Shown: positions 25,159 through 33,303, counted from the first letter of the stretch. The stretch is 33,341 nucleotides of DNA from Pseudomonadota bacterium (GCA_963204825.1 CAUJHN010000104.1:1-33341), one strand, 5' to 3'. Numbers and translations are program-made. Notes: generated by a model not told the origin, from the letters alone.

Positions 25159-25213
25159 GTTATGGTAGAATGGTATTTCGCAGTGCAGAAAATCAAGAAC
25201 AAGGGATAAGACA

Positions 25214-27628
25214 ATGACGGGCGCTATCACACGGGATAAGGATATTTTCGCGGTTTTACCGCTTCGGGATATTGTCGTTTTCCCCCATATGATTGTACCT
25301 CTTTTCGTGGGGCGGGAGAAATCCGTCAAGGCGCTCGAGTCCGTGATGCTGGATTCAAAAAAGATCCTGCTTGTTACCCAGAAATCACCTTCTGAAGACG
25401 ATCCGACGGCGGAGGACGTTCACCGCATAGGGACCGTTGGCTCCATTCTGCAGCTGCTGAAACTGCCCGACGGAACCGTGAAGGTTCTGGTTGAGGGGAT
25501 AGAGCGGGTCGAAATCACGTCCTTTACGGAGCGTGCGGAATTTATCGAAGCGCGCGTTAAACAGATGCACGATGAAAGCGTGAAGGGTGAAGAACTGGAA
25601 GCCCTGGCGCGCGCCGTTGTTGCACAGTTCGAACAGTATGTGAAGCTGAACAAGAAAATCCCGCCGGAAGTTATCGTTTCAATCAACCAGATCGAAGAGC
25701 CGTCTAAGATGGCCGACACTATAGCGTCGCATCTTACTTTGAAGATTGAAGAAAAGCAGGAATTGCTAACCATTTCGAACTCTGCGGACCGTCTTGAAAA
25801 GATTTATGGGTTTATGGAAGGCGAGATCGGCGTATTGCAGGTCGAAAAGCGTATCCGTAACCGCGTCAAGCGCCAGATGGAAAAAACGCAGCGCGAGTAT
25901 TACCTGAACGAACAGATGAAGGCGATTCAGAAAGAGCTGGGTGAGGGCGAAGATGGCCTGGATGAGCTTGGCGAGCTTGAAAAACGCATAAATGAAACGC
26001 GCCTTTCAAAAGACGCGCGTGAAAAAGCGAAGGCAGAGTTGAAAAAACTTCGTCAGATGTCTCCGATGTCGGCGGAAGCGACGGTTGTGCGTAATTACCT
26101 TGACTGGGTTCTGTCTGTTCCATGGGACAAACGCAGCCGTGTGAAAAAGGATATCAAGGAAGCCAAGAAAATTCTCGATGCGGATCATTACGGTCTGGAA
26201 AAGGTCAAAGAACGTATCCTTGAATATCTTGCCGTGCAGCAGCGAACGGGCAAGGTGAAGGGCTCCATTCTCTGCCTAGTCGGTCCTCCGGGGGTTGGTA
26301 AAACATCTCTGGGGCAGTCGATAGCAAAGGCGACGAACAGGAATTTCGTGCGTATGTCGCTCGGCGGCGTGCGTGATGAGTCTGAAATTCGCGGTCATCG
26401 CAGAACATATATAGGCGCGTTGCCGGGCAAAATCATTCAGGGCATGAAGAAAGCCAAAACCAGCAACCCGCTGTTCCTTCTCGATGAGATAGACAAGCTG
26501 GGTTCCGATTGGAGGGGCGATCCATCGTCCGCGCTTCTGGAGGTTTTGGATCCGGAGCAAAACGAAAAGTTTAACGATCATTATCTGGAGCTGGATTACG
26601 ACCTGTCCGACGTGATGTTTATCTGCACGGCGAATAGCCTTCGTATGCCGCAACCATTGATGGACCGGATGGAAATCATCCGCATCGGCGGTTACACGGA
26701 AGATGAAAAAATCCAGATTGTCAGACAGCACTTGATCGCCAAACAAATGAAGGCCGCTGGCCTTAAAAAAGACGAACTGGTTATCAGTGACCATGCGATA
26801 CGCGATTTGATCCGTTATTATACTAGAGAGGCCGGGGTGCGTTCGCTGGAACGCGAAATCGCCAATCTGTGCCGTAAAGCCATCAAGGATATTTTGATGA
26901 AAGGCCGGGGTAAAGTGAGCGTCACGCCGGGTAATCTGGAGAAGTACGCAGGGGTTCGCAAATTCCGCTATGGCGAAGTGGATGACCAGGACCGCGTGGG
27001 TATTGTGTCCGGCCTGGCCTATACGGAATTCGGTGGGGATCTTCTTTCCATCGAAGCTGTTACCATGCCTGGCAAAGACGGGAAGGTTTCTACGACCGGT
27101 AATTTGAAAGACGTTATGAAAGAATCCATCACGGTTGCGGAAATGCTCATCAAATCCCGCGCCAATAAATTCGGCATAGATTTCGAAAAGCTGAAAGAAA
27201 CAAACGTGCACGTGCACGTGCCGGAAGGTGCGACGCCGAAAGATGGTCCATCTGCGGGCGCGGCGATGACAACCGCGATTATTTCTGCGTTGACCGGCAT
27301 TGAAGTGCGGAAGGACATCGCCATGACCGGTGAGATCAACCTCCGCGGCTATGTAACCGAAATCGGGGGCCTGAAGGAAAAGCTTCTGGCGGCGCATAGG
27401 GGTGGAATACGGAAAGTTCTGATTCCCAAGGACAACGCCAAGGATTTGCCGGAGATTCCCGATAAAATTAAAAAAGGTCTCCAGATTGTTCCGGTCAACA
27501 CGATCGAAGAAGTTTTGACGCATGCATTAGTCAGAATTCCTGAGCCAATTCAGGAGGATAAGACCAAAATCGACCCGATTGCGCCGGAATCTGCAGAAAA
27601 TAAGGGATCGGATGTAATTCGGCATTGA
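25214..27628 (+). CDS. lon: ATP-dependent protease Lon
   Basis: Lon is a cytoplasmic AAA+ serine protease that removes misfolded and regulatory proteins. The 804 residues match LonA. The N-terminal substrate-binding domain covers about 10-205 (LPLRDIVVFPHMIVPLFVGR). Coiled-coil helices follow, then the AAA+ module with Walker A GPPGVGKTS (357-365) and Walker B LFLLDEIDK. The protease domain has the Ser680-Lys723 dyad in PKDGPSAGAA and GGLKEKLLAAHRGG. AAGGG lies eight bases before the ATG. A heat-shock-like promoter precedes it and HU follows, as in most proteobacteria. The upstream clpX expected between clpP and lon is missing. Confidence 0.98.
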   Translation: MTGAITRDKDIFAVLPLRDIVVFPHMIVPLFVGREKSVKALESVMLDSKKILLVTQKSPSEDDPTAEDVHRIGTVGSILQLLKLPDGTVKVLVEGIERVEITSFTERAEFIEARVKQMHDESVKGEELEALARAVVAQFEQYVKLNKKIPPEVIVSINQIEEPSKMADTIASHLTLKIEEKQELLTISNSADRLEKIYGFMEGEIGVLQVEKRIRNRVKRQMEKTQREYYLNEQMKAIQKELGEGEDGLDELGELEKRINETRLSKDAREKAKAELKKLRQMSPMSAEATVVRNYLDWVLSVPWDKRSRVKKDIKEAKKILDADHYGLEKVKERILEYLAVQQRTGKVKGSILCLVGPPGVGKTSLGQSIAKATNRNFVRMSLGGVRDESEIRGHRRTYIGALPGKIIQGMKKAKTSNPLFLLDEIDKLGSDWRGDPSSALLEVLDPEQNEKFNDHYLELDYDLSDVMFICTANSLRMPQPLMDRMEIIRIGGYTEDEKIQIVRQHLIAKQMKAAGLKKDELVISDHAIRDLIRYYTREAGVRSLEREIANLCRKAIKDILMKGRGKVSVTPGNLEKYAGVRKFRYGEVDDQDRVGIVSGLAYTEFGGDLLSIEAVTMPGKDGKVSTTGNLKDVMKESITVAEMLIKSRANKFGIDFEKLKETNVHVHVPEGATPKDGPSAGAAMTTAIISALTGIEVRKDIAMTGEINLRGYVTEIGGLKEKLLAAHRGGIRKVLIPKDNAKDLPEIPDKIKKGLQIVPVNTIEEVLTHALVRIPEPIQEDKTKIDPIAPESAENKGSDVIRH

Positions 27629-27672
27629 GTATTAACCGAAAACAGCCTAGAACAGATTGGTCCGGATTGCCC

Positions 27673-27688
27673 GAAACCCTAGGGTTTC
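27673..27688. other. 16-bp perfect palindrome between lon and HU
   Basis: GAAACCCT-AGGGTTTC is fully self-complementary. It lies 45 bases after the lon stop and 91 bases before the HU start. There is no T run, so it is more likely a protein-binding site than a terminator. A longer, looser repeat AAATCCG/CGGATTT lies just downstream (27706-27744 region). Confidence 0.5.
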
Positions 27689-27778
27689 AGCCATAAATGG
27701 GTATAAAATCCGGTGGTTTTTTCGAGGAATTTTTCTTCGGATTTATATCTGTTCAAACACAACTAAGGGGACTCCCAA

Positions 27779-28054
27779 ATGAATAAAGCAGAACTCATCG
27801 AATATGTTGCCAAAGAAGCCGAACTGACCAAAGCCGACGCGCAAAAAGCCGTTGAAGCTGTTTTCGGCGGCATCACGGCAACGCTGCAAAAAGGCAATGA
27901 ATGCCGCTTCGTAGGCTTTGGCACGTTCGCCGTGACCAAGCGCGCCGCGACAACGGGCCGCAACCCACGCACAGGCGAAAGCATCAAAATCCCGGCATCC
28001 AAATCCGCGAAATTCAAAGCGGGTAAAGAGCTGAAAGACGCCGTTAACAAATAG
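27779..28054 (+). CDS. hup: HU-family nucleoid DNA-binding protein
   Basis: HU bends and compacts DNA and helps replication and transcription. The 91-residue protein begins MNKAELIEYVAKEAELTKAD and contains GFGTFAV and the DNA-binding beta-arm signature GRNPRTGESIKIPASK. A strong AAGGGG lies eight bases before the ATG, and codon use is strongly biased, both fitting a highly expressed protein. Its position after lon is the common proteobacterial arrangement. It ends at a good terminator. Confidence 0.97.
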   Translation: MNKAELIEYVAKEAELTKADAQKAVEAVFGGITATLQKGNECRFVGFGTFAVTKRAATTGRNPRTGESIKIPASKSAKFKAGKELKDAVNK

Positions 28055-28078
28055 TCTCTGGCTTATAGCCGTTCAAAG

Positions 28079-28102
28079 CCCCGCAGAAATGCGGGGTTTT
28101 TT
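28079..28102 (+). terminator. Rho-independent terminator of the HU gene
   Basis: CCCCGCA (28079-28085), loop GAAA and TGCGGGG (28090-28096) are followed by six T bases. Confidence 0.93.
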
Positions 28103-28116
28103 ATATGATTTTAGGG

Positions 28117-28145
28117 TTGCAAAAGCCATTGTCCCTATGTATCAA
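28117..28145 (+). promoter_or_regulatory. Sigma-70-type promoter of tRNA-Val
   Basis: TTGCAA (28117-28122), a 17-base spacer and TATCAA (28140-28145) place the start point about 14 bases before the mature tRNA. Confidence 0.65.
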
Positions 28146-28165
28146 TACGGCCTTACGCGAATAGC

Positions 28166-28240
<75 letters not shown>

Positions 28241-28260
28241 TTCTGTGGTATCATCCTTCC

Positions 28261-29274
28261 ATGAAATCTTTGCTTTTAAGCTTTTTCCTTCTGCTGTTGA
28301 CTTTGCCCGCGCATGCGCAAAACGCGCCGCCGGAAGCGCGGCCTTTCAGCAAGGAGGAAATGAAATCGACATCGCTCAGCGAGCTGATGGAGCAGTCCAA
28401 GAAGAAACGTTTTGCCATTGAAGACGAAAACGCCCCCGAGCCGCGAAAAACGAAATCGGGAAAGTTGTATCAGCCGAATGTTGAAATCTGGCTGCCTCCC
28501 GAATTTCAGTCGACGGAACAGAAGTGGCCGTTGATTATATTCTCACATGGCTTTGGCGGGTGTTCAAAGCAATCAACGTTCCTTACGCAATATCTGGCCG
28601 ATAACGGTTACATCGTGATCGCGCCCGATCATGCGGATGCTGATTGCAGGAAGCGGCTGGGGCTTGATCTGGGCTTGCAGGAAATGCGCGCTGGAAAATC
28701 CTTGCGGCCTGAAAAACCATTCCGCAATCCTGAATTATGGACCGATCAAACCGAAGCGGACAGGAAGGACGATATTTTATTTGCGCTCTCGTCCATGTTG
28801 GATGATCGCCAATATGCGTCTTATATCGATAAGGACCGCATTGGCCTGATGGGGCATTCGCTGGGCGGCTACACGGTTTTAGGAATGGCCGGGGCCTGGC
28901 CGTCGTGGAAGGATAAGCGATTCAAGGCTGTGCTTGCATTATCACCCTATGTAGAGCCGTATTTGCGTATCGGCGCCATGCGTAAAATCGGCGTGCCGGT
29001 GATGTATCAGGGCGGAACGCGCGATGTCGGGATTACGCCGTCCTTGAAACGGGCGGGCGGCGCGTATGCGCAAACGCATGAGCCGAAATACTATATTGAG
29101 TATCTGGGCGCCAATCATTTCGCCTGGACGGAAATGGAAAAGAGCTTTCAGTCGGTCATTCAAAAAACGGCGCTGGAATTCTTTGATAAATATCTAAAGG
29201 AAAAGCCGGTGGAAATAGACGAGGCAAAAACGCCTAAAGTAAGCGTGTTCAGGAAAGAAGAGGGAAAACCCTAA
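28261..29274 (+). CDS. Exported alpha/beta hydrolase (dienelactone-hydrolase/PAF-acetylhydrolase-like)
   Basis: This 337-residue protein starts with a clear signal peptide (LLLSFFLLLLTLPAHAQ, cleavage about residue 20). The alpha/beta-hydrolase fold shows FSHGFGGCSKQ (oxyanion region), APDHADADC and the nucleophile elbow GLMGHSLGGYT (Ser in GHSLGG). The likely acid lies in YQGGTRDVGIT and the catalytic His in GANHFAWTE. The substrate is unknown; an ester or lipid is likely. The start at 28261 excludes the overlapping tRNA-Val. The 20-base leader lacks a strong ribosome-binding site, and no separate promoter is visible, so it is probably cotranscribed with tRNA-Val. It is likely periplasmic or secreted. 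Confidence 0.92.
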   Translation: MKSLLLSFFLLLLTLPAHAQNAPPEARPFSKEEMKSTSLSELMEQSKKKRFAIEDENAPEPRKTKSGKLYQPNVEIWLPPEFQSTEQKWPLIIFSHGFGGCSKQSTFLTQYLADNGYIVIAPDHADADCRKRLGLDLGLQEMRAGKSLRPEKPFRNPELWTDQTEADRKDDILFALSSMLDDRQYASYIDKDRIGLMGHSLGGYTVLGMAGAWPSWKDKRFKAVLALSPYVEPYLRIGAMRKIGVPVMYQGGTRDVGITPSLKRAGGAYAQTHEPKYYIEYLGANHFAWTEMEKSFQSVIQKTALEFFDKYLKEKPVEIDEAKTPKVSVFRKEEGKP

Positions 29275-29289
29275 ACCGCCTGCGCGGTT
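29274..29289. terminator. Weak hairpin after the hydrolase gene
   Basis: AACCGC (29274-29279) and GCGGTT (29284-29289) form a six-base stem with loop CTGC. Only a TTCTTT stretch follows several bases later on the plus strand. It lies between the convergent hydrolase and small-protein genes. Confidence 0.35.
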
Positions 29290-29298
29290 CGGGGTTCT

Positions 29299-29400
29299 TT
29301 AGGCTTTTACTGTAGAGCGCGCTGCTTCCAGATCGCGGATCATGGAGATGATGTGCGCGTCGTGTGCGAGGAATTCGCTTTCGGTGAGGTCGATGGTCAT
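29299..29400 (-). CDS. Small protein of 33 residues, unknown function
   Basis: This short gene encodes MTIDLTESEFLAHDAHII followed by SMIRDLEAARSTVKA. Support comes from AAGGAA seven bases before the ATG and from strong G/C bias at third codon positions in most codons, both typical of translated genes. The peptide is predicted to be mainly helical and amphipathic, acidic in the first half and basic at the end, without a membrane segment. I recognise no family. It lies between the convergent hydrolase and the LysM-protein gene upstream on the same strand. It could be a fragment of a longer lost gene, but the start, ribosome-binding site and stop look intact. Confidence 0.6.
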   Translation of the reverse strand: MTIDLTESEFLAHDAHIISMIRDLEAARSTVKA

Positions 29401-29568
29401 GGTGTCGTTCCTTATATCTATGATTTTTGGTCTATGGTGGGCAGTGTGAGAGTGAAAAGCGGCGGAATTTCCATCAGAATGTGGAAATACCGGGGCATTT
29501 CACAGGCATGACAATGCCAGACCTTGGTTAAAGATCCGTAAAGGAACGTCTGAAATTTTTAAAATAGG
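29401..29568. other. Intergenic stretch with no gene seen
   Basis: This is upstream of the 33-residue gene and downstream of the LysM-protein gene. It holds the ribosome-binding site of the small gene (AAGGAA on the minus strand at 29408-29413). I see no convincing promoter and no other open frame with coding character. Confidence 0.5.
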
Positions 29569-29595
29569 TATGCCGGGATTATTTCACCCGGCATA
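29569..29595 (-). terminator. Hairpin after the LysM-protein gene
   Basis: TATGCCGGG (29569-29577) and CCCGGCATA (29587-29595) form a perfect nine-base stem with a nine-base loop, starting eight bases beyond the stop codon. On the minus strand the T-rich run follows only after a few bases (ACCTATTTT), so termination is likely but not textbook. Confidence 0.65.
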
Positions 29596-29602
29596 AAATT
29601 GA

Positions 29603-30868
29603 TTATAAAGCGCTTGTGGGTGCAAGCCATTGAGGTCTTGCTGCGGAAGGCGCCGCTGCTGCTGCCGGGGCTGCTGGGGCTATCGGTGTAGGGCCCAGGC
29701 TTTCCGTCAGTGTTTGCAGTGGGTTTGCTCCGTTGCGGCCAAGGTCGACAGCTCTGTAATTGCCTTGTGCGTCTCTCTTTTCCATCTGGCCATTGTGAAT
29801 GCGTACGCCTGCGCGCTCTGCTTCGGCCATACGGACGGCGAAGGCTTCTGGGCTTTGGGCTCTTTCCGTTGCCAGACGTGTGTGCAGATCCGAAGACACG
29901 GATGTCAGACGGTGCGCATCGCCGCGGGCCATAAATTCGCTCAATGTTTCAGCAACTTTAATTGTTGTGCCGTGTTTGATGATGTTTGGATTCGCTATGC
30001 CGTTAATGGCGGCAAGTTCTTCTGCCGTTTTCATCGCGCGGCCCTGGGGATTGACGGCAAGGCCAATATAGCCAAGCTGGTCGCCAGGTCGGATCGTGTA
30101 TGTGTTCGCATTTGGATCAAGTTGTACGGGCTGAGGCCTTGCGGCGGCGTGTCCGAAATTTGTCGTCGGGCGATGTGCCGGCAGAACAGCTGGCGCAATA
30201 GGAACTGCAACAGGTTGTGGTCTTTCGGGTGCTCTTTGTGCTTCATAGTATGGTGTACGTCCGGAACCGCCCGGGCCTTCCTGCCCGCCGACTTCGGATG
30301 GCGGCAGGTTGTTAGAGCCTCTATAATGTGCATACAGCTCCGCCTGGCTACGGTTCGGGTTCGGCGGCAGTGCTGCTGATTGTCCGGCATAGCCTGAAGG
30401 AATAATTGCCCGCTGGGCTTGGTAAGAGACAGCTGGCGGCGGTGCTTGAATGTAGTTAGGCCCCATATAAGCTGGTGGCGGCGCGTATTGTACAGGCGGT
30501 GCGTAGTACGGCGCGGGTTGCGGTTGCGCCATCGCGGCGATCGTTTCTACTGTGCCTACGCCTATGGCTGCTGCCGCGAACGCTCTGCGTGTGCCGTGGT
30601 CAGGCATAACCGCGCCCAGGGTGCCTAATAAGGCGCCGACAGGGCCTGTGCCATATCCGTAAGCCGGAGCATAATAGCCCGTTTCATAAGGGAAACGCTT
30701 GGATACCGTAAGATTGGGGGCTCCGCCAACGAGCGCATGGCCGCTTCTCGAGTGCGTCGGGCCGCCCCAATAACCGCTGAAGTTTTGATGGGGAAAGCGT
30801 GGCGCATAAGCCGGCATATTCGGATTGTAATAGCTGCCGCCGCTGCTTGTTACGTGTGGATATCCCAT
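29603..30868 (-). CDS. Proline/tyrosine-rich protein with one LysM-like domain and no signal peptide
   Basis: This 421-residue protein has an N-terminal Gly/Tyr/Pro-rich part (1-75) and a Gly/Ala-rich hydrophobic stretch (about 76-113, VGALLGTLGAV and AFAAAAIGVGTVETIAAMA). A long Pro/Tyr/Gln-rich low-complexity segment follows (about 115-250). A LysM-like domain spans about 255-305 (NTYTIRPGDQLGYIGLAVNP to NIIKHGTTIKV), then a helical, charged region and an Ala/Pro-rich tail. LysM domains bind peptidoglycan or chitin, so export is expected, yet the N-terminus (MGYPHVTSSGGSYY) is no Sec signal. The start is well supported by AGGGG eight bases upstream. It may use another secretion route or be a phage-tail-like or surface component; this is inference. 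Confidence 0.82.
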   Translation of the reverse strand: MGYPHVTSSGGSYYNPNMPAYAPRFPHQNFSGYWGGPTHSRSGHALVGGAPNLTVSKRFPYETGYYAPAYGYGTGPVGALLGTLGAVMPDHGTRRAFAAAAIGVGTVETIAAMAQPQPAPYYAPPVQYAPPPAYMGPNYIQAPPPAVSYQAQRAIIPSGYAGQSAALPPNPNRSQAELYAHYRGSNNLPPSEVGGQEGPGGSGRTPYYEAQRAPERPQPVAVPIAPAVLPAHRPTTNFGHAAARPQPVQLDPNANTYTIRPGDQLGYIGLAVNPQGRAMKTAEELAAINGIANPNIIKHGTTIKVAETLSEFMARGDAHRLTSVSSDLHTRLATERAQSPEAFAVRMAEAERAGVRIHNGQMEKRDAQGNYRAVDLGRNGANPLQTLTESLGPTPIAPAAPAAAAAPSAARPQWLAPTSAL

Positions 30869-30895
30869 AATAAAAACCCCTGAAATGTTTCAACT

Positions 30896-30901
30896 ATTAT
30901 A
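30896..30901 (-). promoter_or_regulatory. TATAAT -10 box upstream of the LysM-protein gene
   Basis: On the minus strand TATAAT lies 27 bases before the start codon. No good -35 element is visible at 16-18 bases. Confidence 0.35.
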
Positions 30902-30947
30902 AATATGAGACACTAATCGAGGGTGAAGATGCAAAACGGCAAATTAA

Positions 30948-30980
30948 CTATTTGATTTAAATAGAAAAAAGTGCTTTTAT
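30948..30980 (+). promoter_or_regulatory. Candidate ald promoter with overlapping inverted repeat
   Basis: TTGATT (30952-30957), a 17-base spacer and TTTTAT (30975-30980) form a plausible sigma-70 promoter. It is overlapped by CTATTT-N5-AAATAG (30948-30964), an AT-rich dyad of the sort bound by Lrp/AsnC-type regulators, which control ald in several bacteria. No such regulator gene is adjacent. Confidence 0.42.
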
Positions 30981-31018
30981 TGCATCTTGGTTAATTTGGC
31001 AGAAAAGGCAGGTTTTCT

Positions 31019-32128
31019 ATGATCATAGGCGTACCCAAGGAAATCAAGGCTCAGGAGCACCGTGTGGGGCTGGTCCCGGCCAGTGTGCGGGAGTTTACGG
31101 CCCACGGGCATAAGGTTCTGGTCGAAAGCGGGGCCGGAGCCGGGATCAACTTTATGGACGCGGATTATGAAGCCTGCGGGGCCGAAATAGCCAGGGACGC
31201 AGCGGATATATTCAAACGCGCCGACATGATCATAAAGGTGAAGGAGCCGCAGGCGGCTGAATGCCAGATGCTGCGTGAAGGGCAGGTCCTGTTCACCTAT
31301 CTGCACCTTGCCGCCGATCCGGCGCAGGCGAAAGGGTTAATAGATTCTAAATGTATCGCCATCGCCTACGAAACCGTAACCGGCGCAGGCGGGCGTGGTT
31401 TGCCGCTGCTGGCGCCTATGAGTGAGATTGCAGGCCGTCTTTCCATTCAGGTGGGTGGGGCTTATCTGCTCAAGCATCTCGGTGGACGCGGTCGCTTGAT
31501 CGGCGGATCTCCCGGCGTCGAACCGGCGAAGGTCGTCGTGCTCGGCGGCGGCGTATCCGGTTTTCATGCCGCGGAGATGGCGGTGGGCATGCAGGCGAAT
31601 GTGGTGATACTGGAGCAGAATCATGACCGCATCCGCGAACTGGACAAACATTTCGGCAACCGCGCGCGCGTCATTCAGGCATCGCGCGATGCGATTGAAC
31701 GCTATGTTCTTGATGCCGATCTGGTTATCGGCGCGGTCCTTATTCCGGGCGCGAGTGCGCCGAAGCTTGTCACGCGCGCGATGGTAAAGGCTATGCGGCC
31801 AGGTTCCGTTCTTGTCGATATCGCCATAGACCAGGGCGGCTGTTTTGAAACCAGCCGCACGACAACGCATAACGACCCTGTTTACAGGGTGGACGATGTC
31901 ATACATTACTGTGTGGCCAACATGCCGGGGGCGGTGCCGATGACATCGGCGCAGGCGCTAAACAACGCCGTTCTTCCTTACGCGCTTGCACTTGCAGACA
32001 AGGGGTGGAAAAAGGCATTGTCTGACGATGTGAACCTGCGCGCAGGGTTGAACGTTTATAATGGCCAGATCACGCACCGGGGCGTGGCCGAGTCGCTAGG
32101 AATGCAATTTACGGAGCCTGTTTTATGA
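31019..32128 (+). CDS. ald: Alanine dehydrogenase
   Basis: Ald interconverts L-alanine and pyruvate plus ammonia with NAD. The 369 residues match the family. The N-terminus MIIGVPKEIKAQEHRVGLVP is the family signature. The catalytic Lys75 (IIKVKEPQ) and His96 (TYLHLAAD) fall at their usual positions. The nucleotide-binding loop reads VLGGGVSGFHAA, where GAGVVGTNAA is more common. NMPGAVPMTSAQALNNA is the other conserved segment. A weak AGG lies ahead of the ATG. The stop overlaps the next start by four bases (ATGA), so translation is probably coupled to the aminopeptidase. G+C at third positions seems higher here than in the 3-6 kb region. Confidence 0.96.
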   Translation: MIIGVPKEIKAQEHRVGLVPASVREFTAHGHKVLVESGAGAGINFMDADYEACGAEIARDAADIFKRADMIIKVKEPQAAECQMLREGQVLFTYLHLAADPAQAKGLIDSKCIAIAYETVTGAGGRGLPLLAPMSEIAGRLSIQVGGAYLLKHLGGRGRLIGGSPGVEPAKVVVLGGGVSGFHAAEMAVGMQANVVILEQNHDRIRELDKHFGNRARVIQASRDAIERYVLDADLVIGAVLIPGASAPKLVTRAMVKAMRPGSVLVDIAIDQGGCFETSRTTTHNDPVYRVDDVIHYCVANMPGAVPMTSAQALNNAVLPYALALADKGWKKALSDDVNLRAGLNVYNGQITHRGVAESLGMQFTEPVL

Positions 32129-33264
32129 ACCAACAGAAACTTGATCAACTTGCCGAAGCGTATATCGGCGGCTCGCTGGAGATGCAGGCCGGCGAGAAGA
32201 TCTGGCTGGAATACCAGGGCAGGGAATCCAAGCCCCTTGCCGATGCATGCCTTGCCGCCGTACAGCGCCGCGGATGTTCCGCGCATGTCGTGGAATCGGG
32301 CAGCGAGTATCTCAATAAACTCCTGGCCCATGCCACGGATGAGCAGCTGCGCACCATCGATATGCGTGATCTCAACGTCATGAAGACGATGGATTGTTAT
32401 ATCCGTATCGGCGACGTGGGCGATGAAGCCCTGATCACGGCAAGCACCGAAGACATGATGCGGTATGGCTCTCTGGGCAGTCATGAGAAGACCCGCTACC
32501 GCGTCGAAAAGACGCGCTGGCTCGTGGTCCGCGCGCCTACCGCCGCTTTCGCAAGGTCCTGCGGCATGGCGCTGCCGGTGTTCGAGGATTTCTATGCCGA
32601 TGCATGTCTTTTCGATTATGCGAAGATGCGCGCGCCGGCGGATGTGCTGACGTCCATTCTCGCCAACGGGCGCGACGTGCGCATCGTCGGCAAGGACACG
32701 AATCTGACGTTCAGCGTTGCCGGCATAGACGCCAAGCCCTGCGTGGGCAGCCGTAACATCCCGGACGGCGAATGTTTCACCGCGCCGGTCAAGGGCTCCG
32801 TCGAAGGGCATGTTTTATATGGGCCGTCCGTATACGCCGGTAAAAAATTCAGCGAAATTTATCTGACCTATTCCGCGGGAAAGATTATCGAAGCGCGGGG
32901 CGGGTCCGACGAAGAGACCATCAACCTCAACAAGATCCTCGATACGGACCCCGGCGCGCGGTATCCGGGGGAGTTCGCCATTGCATTCCATCCGCTCATC
33001 GAAAATCCCGTCGGCGAAATTCTGTTCGACGAGAAGATCAAGGGCAGTTTCCACATTGCCAGCGGCGCCTGTTACAAGGGCTGGGCCGATAACGGGAACG
33101 AATCCGCGGTCCATTGGGATATGGTCCAGATCCAGACCCCGGCGCATGGGGGCGGTGAAATCTGGATCGATGGCCGCCTGATCCGCAAGGACGGGGTGTT
33201 CGTGGTGCCGGAGCTTTTCGGCCTTAATCCCGATCGACTGCTTTTGGGGGCGAAAACCATTTGA
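32125..33264 (+). CDS. M29-family (thermophilic-type) metalloaminopeptidase
   Basis: This 379-residue protein fits M29 aminopeptidases (AmpS/AmpT/PepS), which remove N-terminal residues from peptides using two metal ions. The expected ligands and catalytic residues are all present: Glu216 (IPDGECFTAP), Glu283 (GEFAIAFHP), His310 and Tyr317 (SFHIASGACY), and His330 and Asp332 (AVHWDMVQ). It starts with an ATGA overlap with ald, which suggests an operon feeding peptide-derived alanine to Ald. The stop codon overlaps the -35 box of the tRNA-Asp promoter. No signal peptide is present, so the enzyme is cytoplasmic. Confidence 0.94.
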   Translation: MNQQKLDQLAEAYIGGSLEMQAGEKIWLEYQGRESKPLADACLAAVQRRGCSAHVVESGSEYLNKLLAHATDEQLRTIDMRDLNVMKTMDCYIRIGDVGDEALITASTEDMMRYGSLGSHEKTRYRVEKTRWLVVRAPTAAFARSCGMALPVFEDFYADACLFDYAKMRAPADVLTSILANGRDVRIVGKDTNLTFSVAGIDAKPCVGSRNIPDGECFTAPVKGSVEGHVLYGPSVYAGKKFSEIYLTYSAGKIIEARGGSDEETINLNKILDTDPGARYPGEFAIAFHPLIENPVGEILFDEKIKGSFHIASGACYKGWADNGNESAVHWDMVQIQTPAHGGGEIWIDGRLIRKDGVFVVPELFGLNPDRLLLGAKTI

Positions 33265-33289
33265 CAGGGCGGGGGTATACCGCTATTTA
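33261..33289 (+). promoter_or_regulatory. Sigma-70-type promoter of tRNA-Asp
   Basis: A consensus TTGACA (33261-33266), a 17-base spacer and TATTTA (33284-33289) place the start point about eight bases before the tRNA. The -35 overlaps the stop codon of the aminopeptidase gene. Confidence 0.75.
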
Positions 33290-33303
33290 ACCCCCCTAGT
33301 TGC

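Noticed and set aside
26276-27523. 415-codon open frame on the minus strand
   Set aside because: It is antisense to lon, with a His/Phe/Arg-rich composition caused by lon codon bias. No domain or ribosome-binding site is seen.
29630-30379. 249-codon plus-strand open frame
   Set aside because: It is antisense to the LysM protein gene, is Cys/Arg-rich, and has no ribosome-binding site.
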